In this document: piece after piece, positions 45,981 to 54,098 of the stretch
How the letters are laid out: the number at the start of each line of letters is the position of its first letter
Position numbering within the stretch: the stretch's first letter is position 1
NCBI RefSeq assembly: GCF_900111765.1
Contig: NZ_FOIB01000017.1
Span: 59,876-123,875, forward strand
Source: Myxococcus fulvus
GTDB lineage: Bacteria > Myxococcota > Myxococcia > Myxococcales > Myxococcaceae
Direction of reading: 5' to 3'
Length of the DNA stretch: 64,000 nt
Notes under the pieces: model-generated
The model's database searches: none
Told to the model about the DNA's origin: nothing
Seen by the model: the letters and a program-made list of their open reading frames with translations, nothing else
Made by a program: the position numbers and the translations under genes

Positions 45981-47054
45981 GTGATTGGCGGCGGATTCGT
46001 CATCGATGCGGTTACGCACGCGTACAACCTGCACCCGTCCAACTGGCGTGCCGGGAAGTACGCCGAATCCCTGGCCCAGCTCATCTTCGGCCTGCACTCG
46101 GGGCTGTCCGGCGACACGCACCGTGTCGTGAAGCCGGAGCAGTTCATGAAGGACTGGTCCGTGGACGAGCTGGCCCACATCCTCTTCGTGGAGAGCGACG
46201 TCGACCTCGCGGTGCACCACGTGCTGCCGCTGCAGACGCTCTACACGGACGGGCTGTGCTCGTACGAGAAGACGCTCGATATCAAGCGTCGCTTCCCGGA
46301 CCGCTTCCTGGTGTACGCGGGCGTGGACCCGCTGCGGGGCACGGCGGCGCTGGAGGACCTGGAGAAGCAGGTGGAGGAGCTCAAGCCCACGGGCCTGAAG
46401 CTCTATCCGGCGGCGTGGCTGGGAGACTCGTTCAAGCACACGGGCTGGCGGATGGATGACCCGCGCATCGCGTTCCCCTTGTTCGAGCGGGCGCAGAAGC
46501 TGGGCATCAAGAACATCGCGGTGCACAAGGGCCTGCCGATGGGGGCGGTGCCCATCGAGGCGTACAAGGTCGACGACATCGGCGGCGCGGCGGATGCGTT
46601 CCCGGACCTGAACTTCGAAATCGTCCACGGTGGCATGGCGTTCCTGGACGAGACGGGCATGCAGTTGTCGCTGTTCCCCAACGTGTACGTGAACCTGGAG
46701 GTGACGGGGGCGCTGTTGGTGAAGCGCGAGCGCTGGTTCGCCGAGTCGCTGGCGCAGCTGCTCAAGTGGGCGGGCCCCGCGAAAATCATGTGGGGCTCCG
46801 GCACGGTGTTCAGCCACCCGCAGCCGGCGCTGGAGAAGTTCTGGAACGACTTCCAGCTGCCGGAGGAGCTCACCCAGGTGTGCGGCATGCAGGTGACGCC
46901 CGAGGTGAAGCGGATGATTCTCTGCGACAACTATGCGCGCTACGCGGGCGTGGACGTGGAGGCGGTGAAGAAGCGCATCGCGAACGACGAGTTCGCGCGC
47001 AAGAAGGCGAAGGGGGACATCCAGCCGTACAGCTACCAGGGAGGGCGGCCGTGA
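45981..47054 (+). CDS. amidohydrolase 2 family metal-dependent hydrolase
   Basis: 357 aa from GTG 45981, where GGGAG sits 7 nt upstream; the frame opens at 45930, inside the kinase stop region, and was not used. FVIDAVTHAYNLHP supplies a metal-ligand region (VTHAY instead of the common DxHxH), GLKLYPAAW, AVHKGLP, FEIVHGGMAFL and IMWGSGTVFSHPQPAL. The family (PF04909) includes decarboxylases and lactonases. It overlaps the next gene by 4 bp (GTGA), so the two form a coupled pair. Confidence 0.85.
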   Translation: MIGGGFVIDAVTHAYNLHPSNWRAGKYAESLAQLIFGLHSGLSGDTHRVVKPEQFMKDWSVDELAHILFVESDVDLAVHHVLPLQTLYTDGLCSYEKTLDIKRRFPDRFLVYAGVDPLRGTAALEDLEKQVEELKPTGLKLYPAAWLGDSFKHTGWRMDDPRIAFPLFERAQKLGIKNIAVHKGLPMGAVPIEAYKVDDIGGAADAFPDLNFEIVHGGMAFLDETGMQLSLFPNVYVNLEVTGALLVKRERWFAESLAQLLKWAGPAKIMWGSGTVFSHPQPALEKFWNDFQLPEELTQVCGMQVTPEVKRMILCDNYARYAGVDVEAVKKRIANDEFARKKAKGDIQPYSYQGGRP

Positions 47055-47425
47055 CGCCCGTGGAGAGCGCGCTGCGCGAGCGCATCCAGGAGATTCCGGA
47101 CCCGTGCAGCCTGGCCACGGGCGTGCCGCTGGGCATCGGAGAGATGGGGCTCATCGAGAGCGTGGTGCACCATGAGGGGAAGGTGACGGTGCGTCTGCAC
47201 ATCACCTCACCCATGTGCATGATGGCCGCGTACTTCATGCGGGAGATCGAGCAGCGGCTCACGGGCCAGGAGGGTGTCGAGTCCGTGCACGTGGAGTTCG
47301 ACCACGACCTGAAGTGGACGCCGCAGGACATCCACCCGGAGGCTCGGGAGCGACTGGCGGCGAAGCGAATCACGATGCTCGGGGGACGGATGATTCCCCG
47401 CGGTGAGGCGCCGACGTCGCGCTGA
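47051..47425 (+). CDS. MIP18/DUF59 family metal-sulfur cluster assembly protein
   Basis: 124 aa from GTG 47051, whose GTGA overlaps the previous stop. DUF59 features: RIQEIPDPCSLATGVPLGIGEMGLIESV, VRLHITSPMCMM (conserved Cys) and the acidic central strand VESVHVEFDHDLKWTP. Related to SufT/PaaD-type Fe-S carriers. The tight pairing with an amidohydrolase suggests it helps load a metal or Fe-S centre of that enzyme or a partner. Confidence 0.85.
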   Translation: MTPVESALRERIQEIPDPCSLATGVPLGIGEMGLIESVVHHEGKVTVRLHITSPMCMMAAYFMREIEQRLTGQEGVESVHVEFDHDLKWTPQDIHPEARERLAAKRITMLGGRMIPRGEAPTSR

Positions 47426-47450
47426 AGCGGCTGTTCGTCTGGGTTGGAGC

Positions 47451-47488
47451 GGGCTCGTCATCCGGGTGGGTGACGGGCCCTTTGCTTT
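47451..47488 (+). terminator. intrinsic terminator abutting the next start codon
   Basis: GGGCTCGTCA (47451-47460) pairs with TGACGGGCCC (47471-47480) apart from one T-G wobble, and is followed by TTTGCTTT. It ends the amidohydrolase/DUF59 unit. It lies only 4 bp before the toxin ATG at 47492. Confidence 0.75.
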
Positions 47489-47491
47489 GGG

Positions 47492-48859
47492 ATGGGTATG
47501 GCGCGATGGATGGTGGTGATGCTGTGGCTCGTGATGGGCTGTGCTTCCGAGGACCACGGGCTGCTGCGGTACCAGCGGTTCAGTGAGGACTCGACGCGGG
47601 GAGGGCGCGAGGACGTGGCGTCGGTGCATGGCGCGGTCCTGCACTCCGTCGATGAGGTGAAGGGGTCTCTGGGTGAGAGCAGGGCGGCGCTTGCGGTGCT
47701 CCAGGAGCAGCCGTCGGACTTCGGGGGTCGGGGGTTCGATGGGGTGTTCGGGAGGTACCTCGAGCAGGGGACGCGGCAGCAGACGTGGGCTCGTGGCGAG
47801 CTGGGGAGCGCGATGGTGTGGATGGGCGAGGCCTCGGAGGTAGAGGACTCGGACATGGAGCTGGCGCTGCTCCGGATGGCGGGGCCTCGGCTGCAAGCGG
47901 CGATGTTCGGGGCGCTGTTGGCGGCGACGTGGGTGGACTTCCTCCAGCTCGCGGACGCGGTGCTCCGACACTGTTCCTTCTGTGGGTCGGAGGAGTTGTT
48001 CGTGGACCTGGACCGGGTCCAGCGGCTGATGGCGCCCACGCTGAAGGAGCTTGCGTCAAAAGACTCCGCGCGCATCGAGGCGGCGGCGACGGCGATGCCT
48101 GTGTTGATGGGGACGCTGACGCGCGAGTTCGAGGGGATTCGACGGGAGACGCGCGAGGCGATGGAGGTGGGAGGGAAGGTGATGGTGGCCGTGCAGGTGC
48201 TGGAGATGGCGGCGATGGTCTCCACGCTGAAGATGTCGCTGCCCCGGCTGCCTCCGGCCGCGCCCATGACGATGGGCGTGGGGCTGGTGATGAGCTCGGG
48301 TGGGGTGATGACGGGCTCGCGAATCGTCGTCTCCGCGGAGTGGGTGGAAATGATGCGCAGGCTGGTGCAGGCGGGCGTCATCTCCGCGCCGGCGGTGAGC
48401 GCGGCGGTCCGCATCCACGGTGGCCAGGTGCTGATGGCCCAGGCGAATCAGGACCTGCCCGAGGGCGTGCGTGAGGCGCTGGGAGACAGCCCCGAGGTGC
48501 GCGGCATGCGGGTGACGGGCAGAGCCGGCGCGGGCATGGCAGAGCCGCCGAAGCACCACGTCCTACCGCAGGAACATCGCAAGTGGTTCGAGCAGCGCGG
48601 CTTCAAGGGCGACATGGACATCGACCAGTTCTGCGTCCGGCTGGAGCAGTCCCACCATGAGGCGATTCATGGTGGAGGTAACTGGAAGCTGGGACGCATG
48701 TGGCCAAGAGAATGGAACCGACTGATCATGCGTGCGTTGCAAGATGCCGAGTCAAGAGCAGGCCAACCGCTCAGTCGAAATGTGATTCTGAAAATCGTCG
48801 GAGAGAATATGAGTGCCTACGACATTCCGATGATCTTCGTTCCTGGGAAAAGCCGATGA
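47492..48859 (+). CDS. SitA-like polymorphic toxin lipoprotein (DUF2380/TIGR02269-like)
   Basis: 455 aa. Lipobox LVMGC with Cys17; ATG 47498 is an alternative start. Residues ~20-340 are a helical region with hydrophobic segments (MMRRLVQAGVISAPAVSAAVRI, VGLVMSSGGVMTG). The C-terminal ~100 residues, beginning KHHVLPQEHRKWFEQRGF and running through LEQSHHEAIHGGGNWKLGR to MWPREWN, match the TIGR02269/DUF2380 lipoprotein family of Myxococcus, members of which belong to the SitA toxins transferred between kin cells by outer-membrane exchange. The repeated His and HxxxH-GGGN pattern suggests an HNH-type nuclease (inference). It is coupled to a downstream immunity gene by an ATGA overlap. Confidence 0.8.
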   Translation: MGMARWMVVMLWLVMGCASEDHGLLRYQRFSEDSTRGGREDVASVHGAVLHSVDEVKGSLGESRAALAVLQEQPSDFGGRGFDGVFGRYLEQGTRQQTWARGELGSAMVWMGEASEVEDSDMELALLRMAGPRLQAAMFGALLAATWVDFLQLADAVLRHCSFCGSEELFVDLDRVQRLMAPTLKELASKDSARIEAAATAMPVLMGTLTREFEGIRRETREAMEVGGKVMVAVQVLEMAAMVSTLKMSLPRLPPAAPMTMGVGLVMSSGGVMTGSRIVVSAEWVEMMRRLVQAGVISAPAVSAAVRIHGGQVLMAQANQDLPEGVREALGDSPEVRGMRVTGRAGAGMAEPPKHHVLPQEHRKWFEQRGFKGDMDIDQFCVRLEQSHHEAIHGGGNWKLGRMWPREWNRLIMRALQDAESRAGQPLSRNVILKIVGENMSAYDIPMIFVPGKSR

Positions 48860-49326
48860 CCGACGGACGTTCGTGGCAGGGAAACTGGAAGGCCCGCCTG
48901 CGTGAACGGATTCGTGACCGAGGCTACGACTCCGTCACCGCATTTGCCGAGGCTCGCCCGACTGCATCTCTCATCGCGTTGGCCAAGGAACTGGGCCCTG
49001 ACGACATCGCCGGAGTGCAGGTGTACGACGCGCTGGTTGAGGAGGCTGTGCGCAGCAGACAAGTCACGCGACTGGTGCGAGGACAGCTTGTCCGCGAATT
49101 GTCGCGGCACCTGGCCCATGGATGGCCAGCCGCACTGGACGACGAGACCCGCATGGAAGTCGCCATCGCACTGGGTCAATGGTCGGCCTACACCCCAGAA
49201 ACACATGAGGAGCGCGTGAGGCGAGCTGGCGATGTGCTCCTCGCCAATCCACCACCTGCTGGTTGGCTTCCTCTTGGACCTGACGACGAGCTTCTCCTCA
49301 CGCTTCTGCCCGACGAAGACGCTTGA
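48856..49326 (+). CDS. putative SitI-type immunity protein, copy 1
   Basis: 156 aa from ATG 48856, which overlaps the toxin stop (ATGA). Soluble, no signal peptide, one helical domain: MTDGRSWQGNWKARLRERI, TAFAEARPTASLIALAKELG, ending PDDELLLTLLPDEDA. Acidic overall at the C-terminus. Its position, coupling, small size and the second copy right after it fit an immunity role. The DNA is less GC-rich than the neighbours, as is common for polymorphic-toxin cassettes. Confidence 0.72.
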   Translation: MTDGRSWQGNWKARLRERIRDRGYDSVTAFAEARPTASLIALAKELGPDDIAGVQVYDALVEEAVRSRQVTRLVRGQLVRELSRHLAHGWPAALDDETRMEVAIALGQWSAYTPETHEERVRRAGDVLLANPPPAGWLPLGPDDELLLTLLPDEDA

Positions 49327-49346
49327 TTCGTCATGGTAAAATTCCG

Positions 49347-49817
49347 ATGACTGACGGGCGTTCCTGGCATGGGAACTGGAAGGTCCGACTGTATGAGCGT
49401 GTTCGTGAACGCGGTTATGAATCTCTCACCGCATTTGCAGAAGCTCGTCCTACTGCTTCACTTGTGGCGTTGGCCGAGGAACTGGGCCCGGACGACATCG
49501 CCGGAGTGCAGGTGTTCAGCTGGCTCGTAGAGGAAGCGGAGCGAAGCCATCAAGTCACCCGCTTGGTTCGCGGACAGTTCGTGCGCGAATTGCACACGCA
49601 TCTTCCAAGCGGTTGGCCGTTCCCGCTCGAGAACGAAAACCGATTCAAGGCCGCGCGCGTCTTGGCCAGCTGGTACTCCTTCACTCCTGAAACACACAAG
49701 GTTCGGGTTGACCGAGCAGGCGACGCGCTCTTCGCCAACCCACCACCCGCGGGTTGGCGCCCACTCGGTCCTGATGACGAGCTTCTCCGCACGCTCCTGC
49801 CCGACGAAGAAGCCTGA
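49347..49817 (+). CDS. putative SitI-type immunity protein, copy 2
   Basis: 156 aa, the same length as copy 1, from ATG 49347. It shares the frame MTDGRSWHGNWK, the TAFAEARPTASLVALAEELGPDD block and the LLPDEEA tail, but differs in the middle (FSWLVEEAERSHQV versus YDALVEEAVRSRQV) where a toxin-binding surface may lie. The 20 bp before it resemble the toxin's 3' end, so the duplication unit began inside the toxin gene. It may protect against a variant toxin. Confidence 0.72.
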   Translation: MTDGRSWHGNWKVRLYERVRERGYESLTAFAEARPTASLVALAEELGPDDIAGVQVFSWLVEEAERSHQVTRLVRGQFVRELHTHLPSGWPFPLENENRFKAARVLASWYSFTPETHKVRVDRAGDALFANPPPAGWRPLGPDDELLRTLLPDEEA

Positions 49818-49823
49818 GCTTCC

Positions 49824-50426
49824 TCAGTCGCGCAACAGCCGCTGTCCCGCCAGCACGTGCTCGACCCAGGACTGTGACGAGCTCAGCGTGGGAACCAGCT
49901 TCTCCTTGAGCGCATCCCCCTCGATGGGGTCCGGCACCGACTCCGGGAGATAGATGGCGCCGCGCTGACTCGGGCGCAGCCACGCACCGACCTTTGCCTC
50001 ACCGTGGACGACCAGATGCGCCGCGTCCGTCACGTCCGTGACGAGGTTGCCAGTCAGCTTGAGGTCCCCCTCGATGAACACCTGCGACTCGTCGCTCAGC
50101 ATCAGGTCCTTCGCAATCAGCGAGCCCTTGATCCACAGCGGCACGTAGACACCCACGTCGCGAATCACCAGCGGACCGTCGACGATGAGCTCTCCCTCGA
50201 CGACGCAAACCAACTGCTCCTCATTGCCCACGTACGTCGGACCCCTCAGCGAGAGCGTGCCCTTGTGCACCACGAAGTTGACGTCACCTCCACCAAAGAG
50301 GTCCTCGTAGTTCACCGAATCGTAGCTGACCTCGAGCAGGTCGTAGCGCTCGAGGCCCTCCTCCGTGGCCAGGGGTTCGAACCGCGCACCGGGGAGCGTC
50401 GTGTAGGGCTGGGGCTTGGGAGACAT
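49824..50426 (-). CDS. beta-helix/polymer-forming-like cytosolic protein
   Basis: 200 aa from ATG 50426; a TTG six bases upstream is an alternative. Repeated short beta strands of the bactofilin-like type: LSLRGPTYVGNEEQLVCVVEGELIVDGPLVIRDVGVYVPLWIKGSLIAKDLML then VFIEGDLKLTGNLVTDV and LVVHGEAKVG, with G at each turn. Family not identified; a single-stranded right-handed or polymer-forming beta helix is likely. It is convergent with the second immunity gene (6 bp apart). Confidence 0.55.
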   Translation of the reverse strand: MSPKPQPYTTLPGARFEPLATEEGLERYDLLEVSYDSVNYEDLFGGGDVNFVVHKGTLSLRGPTYVGNEEQLVCVVEGELIVDGPLVIRDVGVYVPLWIKGSLIAKDLMLSDESQVFIEGDLKLTGNLVTDVTDAAHLVVHGEAKVGAWLRPSQRGAIYLPESVPDPIEGDALKEKLVPTLSSSQSWVEHVLAGQRLLRD

Positions 50427-50438
50427 ATGCAACCGAGG

Positions 50439-51452
50439 CTACAGCACCCGTCGCACGAGCTGGGGAAACACCTTCGACACCTTCCCCAGCAGATAGTCCC
50501 CATACGTCCCGCTGAAGGCATGGACGCTCGCGCCATCCCATCGCTGCGCACGGTCCTCATCCACCGCCATGTTCGGCAGCGGCGGCACCTCCGCGGCGAA
50601 GTCCGGGTCGAAGAACAACGGGAACGAGAGCCGGTCCCGCCCACTCACGTTCTTCACCCGGTGCGGCGTGGAGCGATACCAGCCCCCTGTGAGCCGATCG
50701 AGCATGTCCCCGATGTTGCACACCAACGTCCCAGGAACCGGCGGCGCCTCGACCCAACCCCTTCGTGACTTCACCTGCAGCCCACCGTTCGCGTCCTGCG
50801 CGAGCAGCGTCAAGAGCCCATAATCCGTGTGCTCCCCCACGCCCCAGCGCTCCTCACCGTCCACGGGCTCCGGCTCCGCCGGATAGTGGAAGATGCGGAA
50901 CAGCACCGTCGGGTCCGCCGTGTACGCACGGTGGAAATAATCCCGCTCCAACCCCAGGCTCTCCGCCACGCCCTCCATCAGCGCATGCGCCGCGCGCGTC
51001 ACCCGGTCGATGTACTCGAGCACCACGCCGCGCAGCTCCGGCAGGTCCTCGGGCCACAGGTTCGCACCGTGCAGCGGCCAGCCCGCCTTCACGCGCGGAT
51101 GCTCGGGCCCCAGCTCCGTCCCCAGGTAGAGCCCCTCCTTGCGGTCGGGCTTGCCCGACGTGAGCTCACCTCCCAGCGGAAACCACCCTCGCCACGCGGG
51201 ACCACCCCGCGCCATGTCCATCTCCTCCTTCGCCTCACGCGGCAGCGCGAAGAAGCGGTGACTCAGCTCCTCCATGCGCGCGAGGAGCGCGTCGGGCACC
51301 CCATGCCCCGAGACGTAGAAGAAGCCCGTGTCGCGACACGCCTGCTCGATGTCACGCGCCACCAGCTTCCGAGCCTCGGAGCGGGACGCGTCGAACAGCG
51401 GGGACATGTCGATGACAGGCAGACTTCCAGACGAGGAGGGGGCTCCGGCCAT
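50439..51452 (-). CDS. isopenicillin N synthase-like 2-oxoglutarate/Fe(II) oxygenase
   Basis: 337 aa. N-terminal LPVIDMSPLF, FFYVSGHGVP and FFALPREAKEEM (DIOX_N). The jelly-roll core has GVGEHTDYGLLTLL (His and Asp iron ligands) and TPHRVKNVSGRDRLSFPLFFDP (second His and the RxS 2-oxoglutarate/substrate site). Complete facial triad. Cytosolic. Substrate unknown; no biosynthetic gene cluster is beside it. It starts 383 bp from the divergent transporter gene. Confidence 0.92.
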   Translation of the reverse strand: MAGAPSSSGSLPVIDMSPLFDASRSEARKLVARDIEQACRDTGFFYVSGHGVPDALLARMEELSHRFFALPREAKEEMDMARGGPAWRGWFPLGGELTSGKPDRKEGLYLGTELGPEHPRVKAGWPLHGANLWPEDLPELRGVVLEYIDRVTRAAHALMEGVAESLGLERDYFHRAYTADPTVLFRIFHYPAEPEPVDGEERWGVGEHTDYGLLTLLAQDANGGLQVKSRRGWVEAPPVPGTLVCNIGDMLDRLTGGWYRSTPHRVKNVSGRDRLSFPLFFDPDFAAEVPPLPNMAVDEDRAQRWDGASVHAFSGTYGDYLLGKVSKVFPQLVRRVL

Positions 51453-51835
51453 CCCTTGAGCCTACACCGGCCCGCACGCGGACCGTGCGTGGTCGATGAC
51501 ACCTGGCGCAGCGTGACTCCAGAGCCCCCAATGGCCCACCCGGGCCGTGCAGCGCGGGTGTGTAGGAGCCTCCGCGGGGCAGCGACTCACGTCGCCGAGA
51601 CTTCCCTCCGGAGCACACACGAAACCACGCACTCGCTCCCCGCAACGCGAGGAGACATTCGCTGCAAAGCCCCGCTCCACGGCGGACGCGCTCGCCGCGT
51701 CGTGCGGCCCCGTGCGCCCTTGGCGAGCAACCTGAGTGGGGGCGTGCGCCGCACATCCCGAGCAGGCGAGCATGACGTCACGCACGTGGCGCTGGACCCG
51801 ACCTGTCCCCGGGTGGAGAGTGCGCCGCGTCTGCC
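51453..51835. other. 383-bp divergent intergenic region
   Basis: Contains GC-rich sequence with short open frames on both strands, none with a credible ribosome-binding site or family. I see no clear operator. It must contain the promoters of the oxygenase and MFS genes. Confidence 0.4.
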
Positions 51836-53029
51836 ATGTCCACGTCAGCACCTCCTGAATCGCCGCACGCCACGCTCAGCCCCGGACTCGTGTGGCTCAT
51901 GGCCGCCGCCTCCGGCGCGACCGCCGCCAACCTCTATTACAACCAGCCCCTGCTCGGAGACATCGGCCGGGACCTCGGCGCCTCGGGCGGGATGCTCGGC
52001 CTCGTGCCCACGCTCACCCAGGTCGGCTACGCGGCGGGCATGCTGCTCATCGTCCCGCTCGGCGACAGCCTGGAGCGACGACGCGTCATCGTCACCATGT
52101 CCGCGCTCGTGAGCCTGGCCCTCGTCGGCGCCGCGCTCGCCCCCACCCTGCCCTGGCTCGTCATCGCCAGCTTCCTCGTGGGCGCCACCACCGTCGTCCC
52201 CCAGCTCCTCGTCCCCTTCGCCGCGCACCTCGCCCCCGCCGCGCAGCGCGGCCGCGTCGTGGGCACCGTGATGAGCGGCCTGCTCATCGGCATCCTCCTG
52301 TCCCGCACCGCCGCCGGCTTCGTGGGCACCCACCTGGGCTGGCGCGCCATGTTCTGGCTCGCCGCGGGCTTCATGCTCCTGCTCGCCGTCGTGCTGCGCT
52401 TCACCCTGCCCTCGCAGCCGCCCGTGGCCGCCATGCCGTACCCGGAGTTGATGCGCTCGCTCGTCCACCTGGCGCGCACCGAGCCCGTGCTGCGCATCCA
52501 CGCGGTGCTCGGCGCGCTCACCTTCGGCGCCTTCAGCGTCTTCTGGTCCACGCTCGCCCTGTATCTGGAGAGTCTCCCGCAGCACTACGGCCCCCAGGTC
52601 GCCGGACTCTTCGGCGTCGTCGGCGTGGTGGGCGCGCTGATTGCCCCCATCGTCGGCCGCTACGCGGACTCGCACGGAGGACGGCGCATCAACATGTTCG
52701 CCATTGGCGTGCTGCTGCTGTCCTTCGTCGTGATGTGGCCGCTGGGGCGCTGGCTGTGGGGCATCGCCCTGGGCGTGGTGCTGCTCGACCTGGGCGCCCA
52801 GGGCAACCACATCTCCAACCAGACCCGCGTCTACGCCCTGCGCCCCGAGGCTCGCAGCCGCCTCAACACGCTCTACATGGTGACCTACTTCGCCGGCGGC
52901 GCCGCCGGCTCCTGGCTCGGCACCACCGCGTGGACCCACGCCGGCTGGACGGGCGTGTGCGCGGCGGGCGCGGCACTCTGTGTCATCGGCCTCGCCATCC
53001 TCGCGCTGAGCCACCGGCGCGAGGCCTGA
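51836..53029 (+). CDS. MFS transporter (12-TM)
   Basis: 397 aa from ATG 51836. LMAAASGATAANLYYNQPLL start, the first-loop motif GDSLERRRV, VGATTVVPQLLVPFAAHLA, a second RYADSHGGRRINM motif-A repeat after TM7, and DLGAQGNHISNQTRVYAL. Twelve hydrophobic helices. The YYNQPLL opening is typical of a YgaY-like exporter group. Inner membrane; substrate unknown. Confidence 0.9.
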   Translation: MSTSAPPESPHATLSPGLVWLMAAASGATAANLYYNQPLLGDIGRDLGASGGMLGLVPTLTQVGYAAGMLLIVPLGDSLERRRVIVTMSALVSLALVGAALAPTLPWLVIASFLVGATTVVPQLLVPFAAHLAPAAQRGRVVGTVMSGLLIGILLSRTAAGFVGTHLGWRAMFWLAAGFMLLLAVVLRFTLPSQPPVAAMPYPELMRSLVHLARTEPVLRIHAVLGALTFGAFSVFWSTLALYLESLPQHYGPQVAGLFGVVGVVGALIAPIVGRYADSHGGRRINMFAIGVLLLSFVVMWPLGRWLWGIALGVVLLDLGAQGNHISNQTRVYALRPEARSRLNTLYMVTYFAGGAAGSWLGTTAWTHAGWTGVCAAGAALCVIGLAILALSHRREA

Positions 53030-53047
53030 GCCCCACGGAGCGCGCGA

Positions 53048-54001
53048 CTACTTGCTCGCCACCGTCAGCACCACCTTGCCCCGACCGTGCCCCGAGTCGA
53101 GCCGGCGGTGCGCGTCCCCCACCTTCTCCAACGGCAGCACCTGGTCCACCACCGGGCGCAGTTGCTTGCGCTCGATGAGCGCCGTCATCTCCTCCAGCCG
53201 ACGCCGCTCGCGCATCAGGAACACCCCGTGCAACGTCTGGTTGCGCGGGTACATCCCCGACACATCCCCCTTCACATCCAGGATGGTCGCCAGCCGTCCG
53301 AAGGCCCGCGTCGCGGGGATGCTCGGGACGATGTTGCTGCCCACCGTGTCGAACACCGCGTCCACGCCCTTGCCGCCCGTCTCCCGCAGCGCCACCTGCG
53401 CCACGTCCTCCTTGCGGTAGTCGATGGCCAGGTCCGCGCCGAGCTCCCGCAAGAGCTCCAGGTTCCCCGGGCCCGACGTCGCCAGCACCCGCGCGCCCGC
53501 CGCCTTCGCAATCTGCACCGCGAACGTCCCCACGCCCCCCGCGCCGCCGTGGATGAGCACCGTCTCGCCCACCTGCACCTGGAGCCTGCGCACCAGCGCG
53601 TCCCACGCGGTGCCTCCCGCCAGCGGAATCGCCGCGGCCTCCTCGTGCGAGAGGCTCGAGGGCTTGCGCGCCACGATGCTCGCGCTCACCAGGTTCAGCT
53701 CCGCGTAGGAGCCATGCGGGTTGCCGAAGATCTCCGGCGTGTAGAAGACCTCGTCCCCCGACTTGAAGTCGGTGACGCCCGGGCCCACCTGCTCGACGAC
53801 GCCCGACACGTCGTAGCCCAGGACCACGGGCGGCTTCAGCCCCGCCCAGGAGCCGTCGTGCCGCAGCTTCGCGTCCACGGGGTTGGTGCCCGACACCCGG
53901 ACACGGACGACGAGCTGTCCGGGACCCGGCGTCGGAGCGGGGACATCACGAACCTCGAACAGCTCAGGACCGCCGAAGCGGGGAAGCACCATTGCGCGCA
54001 T
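53048..54001 (-). CDS. zinc-independent NADPH:quinone oxidoreductase-like MDR protein
   Basis: 317 aa. GroES-like N-domain (VSGTNPVDAKLRHDG, VLGYDVSGVVEQVG) and a Rossmann domain (VLIHGGAGGVGTFAVQIAKAAGARVLAT) with NADP-binding GGAGGVG. No structural-zinc Cys cluster and no catalytic zinc GHE motif, so it is the zeta-crystallin/QOR subgroup. Reduces quinones or enones with NADPH. It lies 97 bp after the carboxylase alpha gene on the same strand and may be cotranscribed. Confidence 0.9.
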   Translation of the reverse strand: MRAMVLPRFGGPELFEVRDVPAPTPGPGQLVVRVRVSGTNPVDAKLRHDGSWAGLKPPVVLGYDVSGVVEQVGPGVTDFKSGDEVFYTPEIFGNPHGSYAELNLVSASIVARKPSSLSHEEAAAIPLAGGTAWDALVRRLQVQVGETVLIHGGAGGVGTFAVQIAKAAGARVLATSGPGNLELLRELGADLAIDYRKEDVAQVALRETGGKGVDAVFDTVGSNIVPSIPATRAFGRLATILDVKGDVSGMYPRNQTLHGVFLMRERRRLEEMTALIERKQLRPVVDQVLPLEKVGDAHRRLDSGHGRGKVVLTVASK

Positions 54002-54098
54002 GGACGGCGGGAGTAGCCGCCCACCCCGCGACCTCGCAACACGGACGCCCGGCGAGCGTCCATGTCTCGACGATGCGAGCGCCCCGTTGCTCGCGACC

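Noticed and set aside
51453..51835. Small open frames in the oxygenase/MFS spacer
   Set aside because: No ribosome-binding site, no family, opposite-strand frames of equal quality; treated as promoter region.
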